DNA of 64,000 nt from Lichenicola sp964236105 (GCA_964236105.1 CAXSBC010000004.1:248001-312000); one strand, 5' to 3'. Positions 10,823 through 19,390 are shown, numbered from the stretch's first letter. Program-made: numbers and translations. The notes: a model not told the origin generated them from the letters alone.

Positions 10823-10875
10823 GAACCCCGGGCGCGCCGACGCGCTGTGCATCCGGCTGGAGCGAGGAGGCGACG

Positions 10876-11202
10876 ATGCTGACGCGGGTGGCGATCTACG
10901 AGGGTGCGATCACGACCGGAACCGAGGATGCGTTCTTCCAGGACGTGACGGACCGGCTGGAGCCGATCTGGCGCTCTTTCCCGAACGTGCTGGACGTGCG
11001 GGTGCAGCGCGTGCTGAAGGCCGATCCGGGGGCCATCCCGATCGTGATGGTGCTGGAGATGGACTTCGCCGACATGGCCGCGATCGAGGAGTCGCTGTCC
11101 TCCGACATCAAGACCCGGTCGCACGCCCTGACGCTCGAGGTGCTGAAGCCGTTCAGCGGCCGGTTCTTCCACTTCATCGCAGGCAGCCACAGCGCCGGCT
11201 AG
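10876..11202 (+). CDS. Small dimeric alpha/beta-barrel-like protein (EthD-like), function unknown
   Basis: A 108-residue protein with ATG at 10876 behind GAGGAGG. Predicted alternating strands and helices (TRVAIYEGAI, a helix around EDAFFQDVTDRLEPIWRSF, then DVRVQRVL, IPIVMVLEMDF and a second helix) fit the ferredoxin-like dimeric alpha/beta-barrel fold seen in EthD and related small oxygenases or decyclases. No catalytic residues can be assigned with confidence. It follows trmB by 53 bp on the same strand and may be the end of that operon. It is a real gene by ribosome site, codon use and fold-like pattern; its biochemical role is unknown. Confidence 0.65.
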   Translation: MLTRVAIYEGAITTGTEDAFFQDVTDRLEPIWRSFPNVLDVRVQRVLKADPGAIPIVMVLEMDFADMAAIEESLSSDIKTRSHALTLEVLKPFSGRFFHFIAGSHSAG

Positions 11203-11265
11203 GCCGGTCGGGGTTCGGAGCCGGCCTGCGCGTCGCCCGCGCAGGCCGGCAGGCTTCGGCGGCGC

Positions 11266-11502
11266 CTAGCCGATGCTGGACAGCTCGGCCTGCTGCACCG
11301 CGACCTCCTCGCTGACCTTGACCCAGAGTGCCGCGGCATCGAGGTCGTCCTCGGCGCGCAGCTCGGCGGCGCGCTTCAGCGCCCAGGCGCGCGCGTTGCG
11401 GCCATGCTTGTTGATCATCAGCCGGGCAGCCTGGCGGTAGCTCATGCGCGGCCGCTTCGCAGCGCTCGCCGGGGTCATGCGCCCGGTTTCCATCATGTCC
11501 AT
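11266..11502 (-). CDS. Conserved small protein (78 aa), function unknown
   Basis: A short basic/acidic helical protein with a cluster of Met residues at the start (MDMMETGRM) followed by SYRQAARLMINKHG and a helical tail rich in Ala, Glu and Asp. It lies 8 bp after the stop of the next gene upstream on the same strand. A GTG at 11514 would overlap that stop (GTGA) and is an alternative start adding four residues. I do not recognise a named domain. Tight coupling to its neighbour suggests a two-gene operon whose products may work together; this is inference only. Confidence 0.6.
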   Translation of the reverse strand: MDMMETGRMTPASAAKRPRMSYRQAARLMINKHGRNARAWALKRAAELRAEDDLDAAALWVKVSEEVAVQQAELSSIG

Positions 11503-11510
11503 GCTCGCCG

Positions 11511-11810
11511 TCACTCCGCGTCGTCGGTTTCGATCAGGAATACCGCAAATTCCTCGCGCTCCTCGTCCGAAATCTCGCCATCCTCGGAGGCCTCGGCGAA
11601 GCCTGCCTCGTAGTGGGCGATCTCCTCGGGCTTGGCGTCGCGCACCGACAGCGGCACCTCGCCGTCCCAGACCGGCTTGCCGTCGCGCTCGAACTCCTGC
11701 AGCGCCTCGGTCACGTTGCCGGTGGCCGCCTCCTCCTGGGCCAAGGCGAGGGTCTGCTCGGGAAACACCAGGATCGGTTCTTCCCCGATCTCGATCACGT
11801 ACAAGGGCAT
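11511..11810 (-). CDS. Conserved acidic small protein (99 aa), function unknown
   Basis: A soluble, very acidic protein starting MPLYVIEIGEEPILVFPE, with ATG at 11808-11810 behind GGAAGG. The N-terminal half looks like a small strand-helix domain. The C-terminal third is strongly acidic, with repeated Glu/Asp pairs (EDGEISDEEREEF). No signal peptide or membrane helix is present. It heads a two-gene minus-strand operon whose promoter is probably at 11899-11927. I do not recognise the family. The acidity suggests a binding or inhibitor role, but that is only a guess. Confidence 0.65.
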   Translation of the reverse strand: MPLYVIEIGEEPILVFPEQTLALAQEEAATGNVTEALQEFERDGKPVWDGEVPLSVRDAKPEEIAHYEAGFAEASEDGEISDEEREEFAVFLIETDDAE

Positions 11811-11898
11811 GAGGTCTCGACCTTCCGGGTGGACAGGTAAGGATCGTCGCAGCGCGATCCATCACGGACTGTTCTGGTCGTGGGACTTATCAGGAACG

Positions 11899-11927
11899 GC
11901 ATAATCAAAAAAGTGAGAGAAATGCAA
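11899..11927 (-). promoter_or_regulatory. Predicted sigma-70 promoter for the small-protein operon
   Basis: On the minus strand, TTGCAT (11922-11927) and TTATGC (11899-11904) are separated by exactly 17 bp, with an AT-rich spacer containing a run of T. The predicted transcript would have an 85-nt leader before the ATG at 11810. It stands out against the surrounding GC-rich DNA. Confidence 0.5.
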
Positions 11928-12272
11928 GGTATGGCACGCTCGCCAAGAAGTCAGACCGGCAGATCCGCTGCATGCCTGCTAGCAGGGGCCTGGCAGGGCG
12001 GCCCGGCTGGAGGATGAACCTGCGCAGACCCGCATCCAGGACACGACCCTGCCGTTGCCCCACGTCTCGCTTGATCCCTGGGAGACGCTGGTCTCGGGGA
12101 CCGGCGAGCTGTCATGGAAGAGCCCGAACGTCGCCTTGCGCACCGCCGCCGGCAGGGCGGGCTGTTCATGACCCAGTCTAGGGCGGAGGGCTGACCTTGC
12201 CCAACCTGGCGCCCGGCGGCACCGGGGCCGGGGCCGCGAAGGGCTCGGCGCCGGGCGTCATCGCCGCGGGCC
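11928..12272. other. Gene-poor stretch with a possible gene remnant
   Basis: No convincing gene is visible here. On the plus strand, codons 11983-12171 stay open between two stops and read like a protein tail (for example DPWETLVSGTGELSW), but no start codon or ribosome site accompanies them. This may be the end of a decayed gene. The rest is GC-rich spacer up to the end of the convergent symporter gene. Confidence 0.3.
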
Positions 12273-13745
12273 TCATCCGGCGCGCGTTCGGCTGGCCCCG
12301 CTCGCCGCCGCCCGGACCGCCGCCGACACCGCCAGCGCCACGCCCAGGTTCAGCGCCAGCGCCAGCAGCCCGGTCGAGACGGCGAAGCCGTGTCCGGCCA
12401 GGTGAAGCGCATGCACCGGCGTGAGCCCGTCCGCCAGCACCAGCCAGCTTCCCGCGGCCATGCCGGCCGTCCAGCCCGCCAGCAGCCCGGCGGCGTTCAG
12501 CCCCAGCCGCAGCAGGCCCAGCACCAGGGCCGGCAGGGTCTGCAGCACCCAGACGCCGCCCAGCAGCTGCAGGTCGATGGCGAAACGCGGATCGAGCAGC
12601 AGGATGCAGCCGAGGGCCGCGCACTTCACCGCCAGCGCGGCGACCTGCGCCCGGCGTGTGCTCCGGCCGGCACCCGCCGGCAGCAGGTTGCGGGTGACCA
12701 GGTTGGCAGCCCCCACCGCCATCACGGCTGCCGGCACCAGCGCGCCGACCGCGATCGCGGCAAAGGCGAAGCCCGCGAACCAGCCCGGGAAGATCGCCAG
12801 GAACAGCAGCGGCACCACCGCATTCGGATGGCTGGTGACGATGCCCGCCGCATGCGCCATCAGCCCCAGCATGGCGATCAGTCCGAGCAGCAGCGTGTAG
12901 GCCGGCAGCATCACCGCGTTGCGTCGGATGGTGTCGGCGTCGCGCGCGGCCAGCACGCCGGTGAGCGTGTGCGGATACAGGAACGCCGCCAGCGCCGAGC
13001 TCAGCGCCAGCGTCGCATACGGGATCTGCTGCCCGGCCTTCAGCGCGTGGCCGGGCGGCGGCGCCGTCATGTGGGCGCTGGCGGCGGCGAACATCGCCCC
13101 GTAGCCGCCGAGATGGCGCGGGATCACCGTCACCGCGGCGATCACCGCGACATAGATCATCACGTCCTTGAGGAAGGCGGTGACCGCCGGCGCGTGCAGC
13201 CCGCCGAGCCAGGTATAGGCGGCGAGCGAGACGAAGGCGACGAGCAGCGGGATCTCGCCCGGCAGTCCCAGCGCCTCCAGCACGGTGCGGATGCCGACCA
13301 GCTGCAGCGCGATATAGGGAATGATCGCCAGCAGCCCGGTCGCTGCCACCACGCGCTCCAGTGCCCGGCTGTCGAAGCGGGCGCGGACGATGTCGGCCGC
13401 GGTGACGTGGCCGCCCGCCTTGGCGATCTGCCACAGGCGCGGCATCACCGCATAGACGAACGGATACACGATGATCGTGTAGGGCAGGGCGAAGAAGCCG
13501 TATGCGCCGGCGGCATAGACCAGGGCTGGCACCGCGATCACGGTGTAGGCGGTGTAGAAGTCGCCGCCGACCAGGAACCAGGTGACCCAGGTGCCGAACG
13601 AGCGGCCGCCCAGCCCCCATTCCTCGGTGGCCTGCGCGGCCGGCCGGGCGCGCCAGCCGGCGGAGGCGCCAAGCAGGATGGTGACGGCGAAGAACAGCAC
13701 GAACACGGCGATGCCGGCGGCACCCGGCCCGGAAGCGGTGGTCAT
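12273..13745 (-). CDS. Sodium/solute symporter (SSS family, MctP-like)
   Basis: A 490-residue membrane protein of the sodium:solute symporter family with about 13 hydrophobic helices. It opens with an N-terminal helix (GIAVFVLFFAVTILLGASAGW) and has the family's substrate/sodium region near WVTWFLVGGDFYTAYTVIAVPALVYAAGAYGFFALPY (first part around residue 54). The combination with an upstream DUF3311 protein is typical of monocarboxylate transporters of the MctP type, so uptake of an organic acid is likely, but the substrate is not defined by sequence. Its ATG overlaps the stop of the DUF3311 gene (ATGA at 13742-13745), so the two are translationally coupled. Confidence 0.88.
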   Translation of the reverse strand: MTTASGPGAAGIAVFVLFFAVTILLGASAGWRARPAAQATEEWGLGGRSFGTWVTWFLVGGDFYTAYTVIAVPALVYAAGAYGFFALPYTIIVYPFVYAVMPRLWQIAKAGGHVTAADIVRARFDSRALERVVAATGLLAIIPYIALQLVGIRTVLEALGLPGEIPLLVAFVSLAAYTWLGGLHAPAVTAFLKDVMIYVAVIAAVTVIPRHLGGYGAMFAAASAHMTAPPPGHALKAGQQIPYATLALSSALAAFLYPHTLTGVLAARDADTIRRNAVMLPAYTLLLGLIAMLGLMAHAAGIVTSHPNAVVPLLFLAIFPGWFAGFAFAAIAVGALVPAAVMAVGAANLVTRNLLPAGAGRSTRRAQVAALAVKCAALGCILLLDPRFAIDLQLLGGVWVLQTLPALVLGLLRLGLNAAGLLAGWTAGMAAGSWLVLADGLTPVHALHLAGHGFAVSTGLLALALNLGVALAVSAAVRAAASGASRTRAG

Positions 13746-13960
13746 CGGCGCTCCAGCCTCCAGACGACCCAGACCAGCAGCGAGGTCAGCGGCACCCAGG
13801 CCAGCTGATACCAGTAGAAGAACGGGAAGCCGAGCAGCGCCGGGCCGGGCCGGTCGTAGAACGGCACCCAGAGCAGGCCGAGCACCGGCAGCAGCAGGAG
13901 CACGCGGACGAGGGGTGCCGCGCGGCGCGGTCGGTCCCGGTCGCCGGGCAATGCGGTCAT
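13742..13960 (-). CDS. DUF3311 family small membrane protein
   Basis: A 72-residue protein with two hydrophobic helices (VRVLLLLPVLGLLWVPFY and WYQLAWVPLTSLLVWVVW) joined by the short loop DRPGPALLGFPFF. This matches the DUF3311 family, which is found beside SSS-family monocarboxylate symporters and is thought to be an accessory subunit. It starts with ATG at 13958-13960 and overlaps the symporter start by four bases. In-frame codons upstream to 14095 are Pro/Ala/Arg-rich and not supported. Confidence 0.85.
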   Translation of the reverse strand: MTALPGDRDRPRRAAPLVRVLLLLPVLGLLWVPFYDRPGPALLGFPFFYWYQLAWVPLTSLLVWVVWRLERR

Positions 13961-14121
13961 CGGCACGATCCCGGGTCTGCAGCCGCCACGATGGCGCCGC
14001 GCCGGACCTGCTTGGCCGATCGCCGGAGCGGGTTCAAGCGATGCCTCGCGATCGGGCGCGGAACGCCGTCCGGCTCCGGACGCTCTAGCGGGCACGTGTC
14101 ACCGGGCAGGGCCGCACCATC

Positions 14122-14379
14122 ATGAGCCAGCAGATCGCCGTCGTCGCCATCGTCGACGCCCAGCCGGGCACGGCCCGCGGGATCGAGGCGGCGATGCGGG
14201 CCTGCATCCTGGCCACCCGCGCCGAGAGCGGCTGCCTGTCCTATGTCGGGCATCGCGACGCGCAGGCGGCGGACCATTATGTCTTCATCGAGCGCCGGGA
14301 CAGCCAGGCGACCGGGGCCGCCTTCGAGTCGCTCGGGGCCTCGCTGGAGGTCGTGACGCTGCAGCCGCTCGACGACTGA
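14122..14379 (+). CDS. Antibiotic biosynthesis monooxygenase (ABM) family protein
   Basis: An 85-residue protein with the single ABM domain, a dimeric alpha/beta barrel found in quinol monooxygenases of the YgiN type. The order is visible: first strand QIAVVAIVDAQPG, a helix with AAMRACILATRAESGCLSYVGH, the core strand HYVFIERRDS, and a terminal strand LEVVTLQPL. ATG at 14122 follows the spacer after the divergent DUF3311 gene. Members oxidise quinols or simply bind aromatic ligands; the substrate is unknown here. It stands alone, so its promoter must lie in the 160 bp upstream. Confidence 0.8.
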   Translation: MSQQIAVVAIVDAQPGTARGIEAAMRACILATRAESGCLSYVGHRDAQAADHYVFIERRDSQATGAAFESLGASLEVVTLQPLDD

Positions 14380-14448
14380 GCGGGCGAAGGCCAGGGCGCT
14401 GCCCTGGACCCGCTCAAGGCGGCGCCTTGAGAATCCAGGTGTCGGTGT

Positions 14449-15120
14449 TCAGGGGGGGAGATCGCGCAGCGCGGCGTGGGCCTGGGTCGCGTCGCCCAGA
14501 GGGGTCGGGAACTCGATGCGCTGCCAGAGCCCGTCCCGGTCGAACTCGGCGCCGTCCGGGTCGATCGCCAGCAGGCGCCGGTGCCCGCCGGCGTGGCGCG
14601 CGTTCCACTCCTCGATCAGTGCCGGCGCCAGCAGCATCAGGGCGGCGGCGACGGCGGCATCGGGCGCCAGGGATGCTGCCGTCAGCCTGGCGGCACGGCC
14701 GAAGCCGCCGATGAGCAGCCCGGCCTCCGGCTCGATCCGCCACAGGCCGAAATCGGCGAGGCCGGCATAGAACGCGGCATAGGGATGCCGGGCGAGCCAG
14801 CGTGCCCGGTGCTGCGGATCCGGATCGCGCGCGGCCTGGCCGGTGACGGTCAGGCGGGGCGTCGTCTGCGGGTTCGGCCCGTCGGCGTCGCCCAGCACCA
14901 GCAGCGAGCAGCGCGGCGTGACCGCCAGGTGCCGCGTGTGCTCCGACAGGCCCGACAGCAGCAGCAGCACGTCGCCGTCCGCGGCCACCGCCGGCGTGAC
15001 CAGCGACGCGAAGGGCTGTCCGTCCATGACGGTGGCGAGCGTGCCCGAGCGTGCCGCCCGCAACAGCCGGCGCGCCTCGGCCGGGGCGGTGTCGCTCCAG
15101 TCGGCGGCACCGGCCGTCAT
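14449..15120 (-). CDS. HugZ-like heme utilisation / PNPOx-fold protein
   Basis: A 223-residue member of the pyridoxamine-5'-phosphate-oxidase-like split barrel family, closest in layout to HugZ-type proteins. It has an N-terminal split barrel (ARRLLRAARSGTLATVMDGQPFASLVTPAVAADGDVLLLLS in parts) and a C-terminal DUF2470-like region (LIEEWNARHAGGHRRLLAIDPDGAEFD). HugZ proteins open the heme ring to release iron, but many relatives are flavin-binding proteins of unknown activity, so heme degradation is not certain. Its ATG overlaps the stop of the ABC transporter gene (ATGA, 15117-15120), so it is translated from that message. Confidence 0.8.
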   Translation of the reverse strand: MTAGAADWSDTAPAEARRLLRAARSGTLATVMDGQPFASLVTPAVAADGDVLLLLSGLSEHTRHLAVTPRCSLLVLGDADGPNPQTTPRLTVTGQAARDPDPQHRARWLARHPYAAFYAGLADFGLWRIEPEAGLLIGGFGRAARLTAASLAPDAAVAAALMLLAPALIEEWNARHAGGHRRLLAIDPDGAEFDRDGLWQRIEFPTPLGDATQAHAALRDLPP

Positions 15121-16910
15121 GGCCGGGCCGGCTCGGCCGCCAGCAGCGTGCCGCCGGCCCGATCGAGCACCAGATGCCGGGCGTGGAAGGCGACGACGGC
15201 CGGATTATGCGCGATCGAGACGATCGTCGTTCCCGGCAGCCGCCGCTTCAGCAGCCCGTACATCCGCCCTTCCGAGTCCGGGTCGAGGCTGGCGGTGGCC
15301 TCGTCCAGGAACAGCCAGTCGGGCCGCACCACCAGCGCGCGGGCGATGGCGAGCCGCTGCTGCTCGCCGCCCGACAGCCGCAGCGCCCAGTTCTCGTCCG
15401 GCTGATCCAGCAGCGGCACCAGATGCGCGAGTTCGGCATCGGCGAGCGCCGCCTCCGCCGTGCCGGCCGGGACCGTCCGTGCGGGCTTCGGGTAGCACAC
15501 GGCATGGCGCAGCGTGCCGAGCGGGAGGTAGGGCTTCTGCGGCAGGAACAGGGTGCTGCCGGCCGGACGCGCGATCCGTCCGGACCCGAACGGCCAGATC
15601 CCGGCAAGCGTGCGGAACAGCGTCGACTTGCCCGAGCCCGACCGGCCGGTGACCAGCGTATCCACGCCGGACGTCAGGTCGAGCGTCACGCCGCCTGCGA
15701 GCAGCGATCCGTCCGGCAGCGCCAGCGACACGCCCGCGAGCCGGAAGGCGTCCGCCGCCGGCCCGGACGGCGCGAAGCCGGAGCCCGCAGCCGCTCGCGC
15801 GGCTTCCACGGCGCGGTCGAACGTCGCCAGACGGCCGACCGTCGCCCGCCAGCGGGCCAGCGACGTGAAGGAGTCGCCGAACCAGGAGAAGGCGCCCTGC
15901 ACCGCCGCGAAGGCCTGCCCCACCTGGATCATCGTGCCCAGCGTCACGATGCCGGCAAAGAACAGCGGCGCGATCAGCAGCTGCGGCAGCACGCTGGCGA
16001 CCTGGCCGTAGGAGATGGTGGTCACGTTCAGCAGCAGCAGGCGTCGCAGGATGGCGATGAAGTTCCCCCGGATGGTGGCCATCCGGTCGAGCAGCCCGGC
16101 GCGCTCCCCCGCCTCGCCGGCATGCAGCGCGATCCCCTCGGTGTTCTCCCGCGTCCTGACCAGGCCGAAGCGCAGGTCGGCCTCGTAGCGCTGCTGGAAG
16201 AAGTAGAGCGGGATCAGCCGGCGACCGACGAGGTAGGTCAGCAGCGTGCCGCCCACGCTGAAGAGCAGCGCCACCCAGACCAGCTCGCCCGGCGCCTGCA
16301 CGCCGAAGATCGCAACGCCTCGCGACAGCGCCCACAGCACCAGCACGTAGCTGAACAGCGACACCACGTTGGTCAGCAGCCCAAGCGCCAGCGTCAGGGT
16401 GTCGTCCTCGGGCCGGGCGTTGGCGCCGGCGCCGCAGAAGCTGGCGATGTCGTCGGACAGGCGCTGGTCGGGGTTGTCGGTCGCAACGCCCTCGGCGTCG
16501 GCGGCGATGCTGATCCGGTAGTAGGCGCGGTCCGCCAGCCAGCGGCGGAGGAAGTCGCCGGTCATCCAGCTGCGCCAGCGTATCTGCAGGAACTGGGTGA
16601 CGAAGAGGGTGAGGCAGGCGAGCAGCACGAAGCTCAGCGACAGGATCAGGAAGCCCGGCATGATCCAGCCGCTGGGCAGGCGCTGCCAGGTGAACATCAG
16701 CGCCAGGAAGGCGTGCAGGTTCTTCTGCTGGATGGTGTCGAACAGCAGGTTGGACCAGAAGGTCAGCAGCACGCCGAGCTCGGTCTGCACGATCGAGAGC
16801 AGCCCGACCGCGGCCAGCAGCGCCAGCGCCGATCGCCGCTCCTCGGAGCGCAGGAAGTAGGGCGTGACGAGTCGCCAGCCGTCGCTCAGCACCGGCCCCA
16901 GGTTGCGCAT
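15117..16910 (-). CDS. ABC transporter, fused permease/ATPase (YddA/SbmA-like family)
   Basis: A 597-residue half-transporter. The N-terminal membrane region (to about residue 330) has six hydrophobic helices and resembles the ABC_membrane_2 / SbmA-BacA type. The C-terminal ATPase has Walker A TGRSGSGKSTLF, the signature LSGGEQQRLAIARAL, Walker B WLFLDEATASLD and the H-loop SIAHN. Family members are peroxisomal-type fatty-acyl or bacterial peptide/vitamin transporters (YddA-like). The substrate is unknown. Its coupling to a HugZ-like gene hints at a porphyrin or cofactor, but this is inference only. Start is ATG at 16908-16910. Confidence 0.88.
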   Translation of the reverse strand: MRNLGPVLSDGWRLVTPYFLRSEERRSALALLAAVGLLSIVQTELGVLLTFWSNLLFDTIQQKNLHAFLALMFTWQRLPSGWIMPGFLILSLSFVLLACLTLFVTQFLQIRWRSWMTGDFLRRWLADRAYYRISIAADAEGVATDNPDQRLSDDIASFCGAGANARPEDDTLTLALGLLTNVVSLFSYVLVLWALSRGVAIFGVQAPGELVWVALLFSVGGTLLTYLVGRRLIPLYFFQQRYEADLRFGLVRTRENTEGIALHAGEAGERAGLLDRMATIRGNFIAILRRLLLLNVTTISYGQVASVLPQLLIAPLFFAGIVTLGTMIQVGQAFAAVQGAFSWFGDSFTSLARWRATVGRLATFDRAVEAARAAAGSGFAPSGPAADAFRLAGVSLALPDGSLLAGGVTLDLTSGVDTLVTGRSGSGKSTLFRTLAGIWPFGSGRIARPAGSTLFLPQKPYLPLGTLRHAVCYPKPARTVPAGTAEAALADAELAHLVPLLDQPDENWALRLSGGEQQRLAIARALVVRPDWLFLDEATASLDPDSEGRMYGLLKRRLPGTTIVSIAHNPAVVAFHARHLVLDRAGGTLLAAEPARP

Positions 16911-16973
16911 CGCCGGCCCCTCCGTGTTCCGACGCCAGCTAGTGCGGAACTTGGGGTCCTGCCGCCAGCGGGT

Positions 16974-18089
16974 TTATCTTAAAAAACCGTCATGGCGCTC
17001 AGGCGCCCGGCGCGGCTCCCGGCTGTCGTTGGCCGCCAGGATGGCGGCCAGCCGGTCCAGCAGGATGTCGCACTCGGCGTCGGTGCCGACCGTGATGCGC
17101 AGGTAGTCGGCGATGCGCGCGGCGGTGAAGTGCCGCACCAGCACCCCGTCGCGGCGCAGGGCCGCCTGCAGCGCCGCACCCTGCCGCAGCGGGTGGCAGG
17201 CGAACACGAAGTTGGCGGCCGACGGCAGCACCGTGAAGCCGAGCCGCTGCAGCCCGTCTGCGAGACGGTCGCGGCTGTGCATGATGCGAGCGCGGGTGTG
17301 CGCGAACCAGGCCTCGTCGTCGATCGCGGCCGCGGCGCCGGCCTCGGCCAGCCGGTCGAGCGGGTAGGAGTTGAAGCTGTCCTTCACCCGCACCAGCGCC
17401 TCGAGCAGCGCCGGATCGCCGAACGCCGCGCCGACGCGCAGGCCGGCCAGGGCGCGCGACTTCGACAGCGTGTGCACCACCAGCAGGTTCGGATGCCGCC
17501 CGATCAGGGCGATGGCGGACTGGCCGCCGAAATCGACATAGGCCTCGTCGATCACCACCGGCTGGTCGGGATGTTCGTCGAGCAGCGTCTCGATGGCACC
17601 GCCCGGCAGCGCGATGCCGGTCGGCGCGTTCGGGTTGGCCAGGATGATGGCGCCGCAGGGACGGCGATAATCGGCGATGCGCACCGACAGCGTCTCGTCG
17701 AGCGGCACCTGCTCGTAGGCGATGCCGTACAGGCCGCAATAGACCGGATAGAAGCTGTAGGTGATGTCGGGGAACAGCAGCGGGCCGTCCTGCAGCAGCA
17801 GGCCCTGGAAGGCGTGCGCCAGCACCTCGTCGGAGCCGTTGCCGACGAACACCTGCTCCGGGGCGAGCCGGTGATGCCGGGCGAGAGCCTCGCGCAGCCG
17901 GGTGCTGGCCGGATCGGGATAGAGCCGCAGGCTGTCGCCGGTGGCCTCGCGGATGGCGGCGAGCGCCTGGGGGCTCGGGCCGTACGGGCATTCGTTGGTG
18001 TTGAGCTTGACCAGACCCGTCTGCTTCGGCTGCTCGCCCGGCACGTAGGGGGTGAGGCCGTGGACGCGGGCACTCCAGAAGCGGCTCAT
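16974..18089 (-). CDS. hisC: Histidinol-phosphate aminotransferase HisC
   Basis: HisC is a PLP enzyme that converts imidazole-acetol phosphate to histidinol phosphate in histidine synthesis. The 371-residue product starts MSRFWSARVHGLTPYVPGEQ, a typical HisC N-terminus. It contains KLNTNECPYGPSP, the PLP/phosphate region FVGNGSDEVLAH, ANPNAPTG, and the Schiff-base Lys in HTLSKSRALAGLRVG. The frame stays open upstream to 18350, but residues before the ATG at 18087-18089 are Arg/Pro-rich and lie under the divergent neighbour's promoter region. It stands alone, apart from a his operon, as is common for HisC. Confidence 0.95.
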   Translation of the reverse strand: MSRFWSARVHGLTPYVPGEQPKQTGLVKLNTNECPYGPSPQALAAIREATGDSLRLYPDPASTRLREALARHHRLAPEQVFVGNGSDEVLAHAFQGLLLQDGPLLFPDITYSFYPVYCGLYGIAYEQVPLDETLSVRIADYRRPCGAIILANPNAPTGIALPGGAIETLLDEHPDQPVVIDEAYVDFGGQSAIALIGRHPNLLVVHTLSKSRALAGLRVGAAFGDPALLEALVRVKDSFNSYPLDRLAEAGAAAAIDDEAWFAHTRARIMHSRDRLADGLQRLGFTVLPSAANFVFACHPLRQGAALQAALRRDGVLVRHFTAARIADYLRITVGTDAECDILLDRLAAILAANDSREPRRAPERHDGFLR

Positions 18090-18229
18090 GCGTTTGGTCC
18101 GGGCGGTTCGAGGTTCGGTGGGGCCAGGGGTTATAGGCCGGCGCACGCACGGTGTCGCGAGGGCCGGAACGCCCGGGGCGGTCTCGCGTCGCAGCAGGGA
18201 CTTCACCCATGCAACGACAGGAGCGACGG

Positions 18230-18805
18230 ATGCTGCAGAACATTCCGGCCGGGGTCGGGCGTGCCCTGCAGGGCGTGCGCCACGATGCGGACAGCCTGGT
18301 CTCCGCCGACCCGGCCTTTGCCGCGGTGCCGGAGGTGATCCAGCTGACATCGCCGGCCTTCGGCCAGGGGCAGCCGATCCCGGTCGCCCATACCGAGGAC
18401 GGCGCCAAGATCTCGCCGCCGCTGGAATGGATCGGCGTGCCGCCGGAAGCCGAGAGCCTGGTGCTGCTGATCGAGGATCAGGACAGCCCGACGCCGCGTC
18501 CGCTGGTGCACGCGATCCTGGCCGACATGGCGCCGGCGGACGGCGTCCTCCCCGAGGGCGCGCTGCCGAGCCCGGGCCATGAGGGCGAGGATCTGGGCAT
18601 GGGACGCAACTCGTTCATGCAGCGCGGCTACCTGCCGCCGGACCCGCCGCGCGGGCACGGGCCGCATCGCTACGCGTTCCAGATGTTCGCGCTCGATACC
18701 GTGCCGGAGTTCCGCAGCGTGCCCGGACGCAGCGCCCTGGTCGAGGCGCTGCGCGGGCATGTCATCGCGCGCGGGACGCTGGTCGGGACCTACGAGCGCC
18801 GCTGA
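18230..18805 (+). CDS. YbhB/YbcL family (PEBP-like) protein
   Basis: A 191-residue member of the Raf-kinase-inhibitor/phosphatidylethanolamine-binding protein-like family, bacterial YbhB/YbcL branch. The family anion-pocket motif appears as IEDQDSPTPRPLVHAILADM, and the second conserved segment as GPHRYAFQMFALD. Substrates are unknown for this branch. ATG at 18230 has AGGAG six bases upstream; ATG at 18209 in the same frame has no comparable site, so the shorter start is chosen. No signal peptide is seen. It is divergent from hisC with 140 bp between them. Confidence 0.85.
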   Translation: MLQNIPAGVGRALQGVRHDADSLVSADPAFAAVPEVIQLTSPAFGQGQPIPVAHTEDGAKISPPLEWIGVPPEAESLVLLIEDQDSPTPRPLVHAILADMAPADGVLPEGALPSPGHEGEDLGMGRNSFMQRGYLPPDPPRGHGPHRYAFQMFALDTVPEFRSVPGRSALVEALRGHVIARGTLVGTYERR

Positions 18806-18829
18806 CGCAGGAACCCTTCTGGCCTGCGT

Positions 18830-19390
18830 TCAGACGCCGGCCAGGCGCACCTCCAGCGTCTGCTTGACCGCCTCGGCTTCCTCGTCGAGCGGCAGCGGCT
18901 CGAGCGGCGCGACGCCCGGGGGAACGGCGTCGCCGGGGTCGCGCTCAGGCGTCTCGGCGCTGGCCCGCCGCCTGCGCGGCGCCTTGGCGCCGGCCGGCTC
19001 GCGAGGTGCTGGGGCGGCGACGGCTGCTTCGCGGAGCCTCGCGACCTCCTCCTCGAGCTCGTCGAGCCGGTCGGCGGCGGCACGCACCGCCTCGGCCGCC
19101 TCGCGGTTCTTGGCCCGCAGGTTGGCGTTGGCGCGCTCGAGCTTCTCGATGCGTTCACGCAGCTCCTGCTTGCCCTGCAGCGGCGCCCGGACGGCGGCGG
19201 GCTGGCGTGTCGCGCGGGGAGACGGCGTCGCCGCGGCCGACTTCTTCGCCGCCGCCTGGCTCTTGGCGGCGGTCTGCCGGCTGGCCGCCGCGGGCGCCTT
19301 GCGCGCCGGACCGGGCGTCTTGCCGCGGGACGCGGCGGCCGGCGTGGGCTTGGCGCCGGCTCGGCTGGTTGGTCTGGTCGGTCGTGCCAT
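18830..19390 (-). CDS. Basic Ala/Lys/Pro-rich coiled-coil protein, function unknown
   Basis: The 186-residue product has three visible parts. The N-terminal 70 residues are rich in Ala, Lys, Arg and Pro with repeated AAKS/AAKK-like runs, resembling histone H1-like bacterial tails. The middle (about residues 75-125) is a heptad-patterned coiled coil (ERIEKLERANANLRAKNREAA, then LDELEEEVARLREA). The end is acidic and Pro-rich. ATG at 19388-19390 follows AAGGGG. Codons further upstream are not supported. The layout suggests a DNA-binding or nucleoid-organising protein, but no named domain is recognised. It converges on the PEBP gene with 24 bp between. Confidence 0.7.
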   Translation of the reverse strand: MARPTRPTSRAGAKPTPAAASRGKTPGPARKAPAAASRQTAAKSQAAAKKSAAATPSPRATRQPAAVRAPLQGKQELRERIEKLERANANLRAKNREAAEAVRAAADRLDELEEEVARLREAAVAAPAPREPAGAKAPRRRRASAETPERDPGDAVPPGVAPLEPLPLDEEAEAVKQTLEVRLAGV

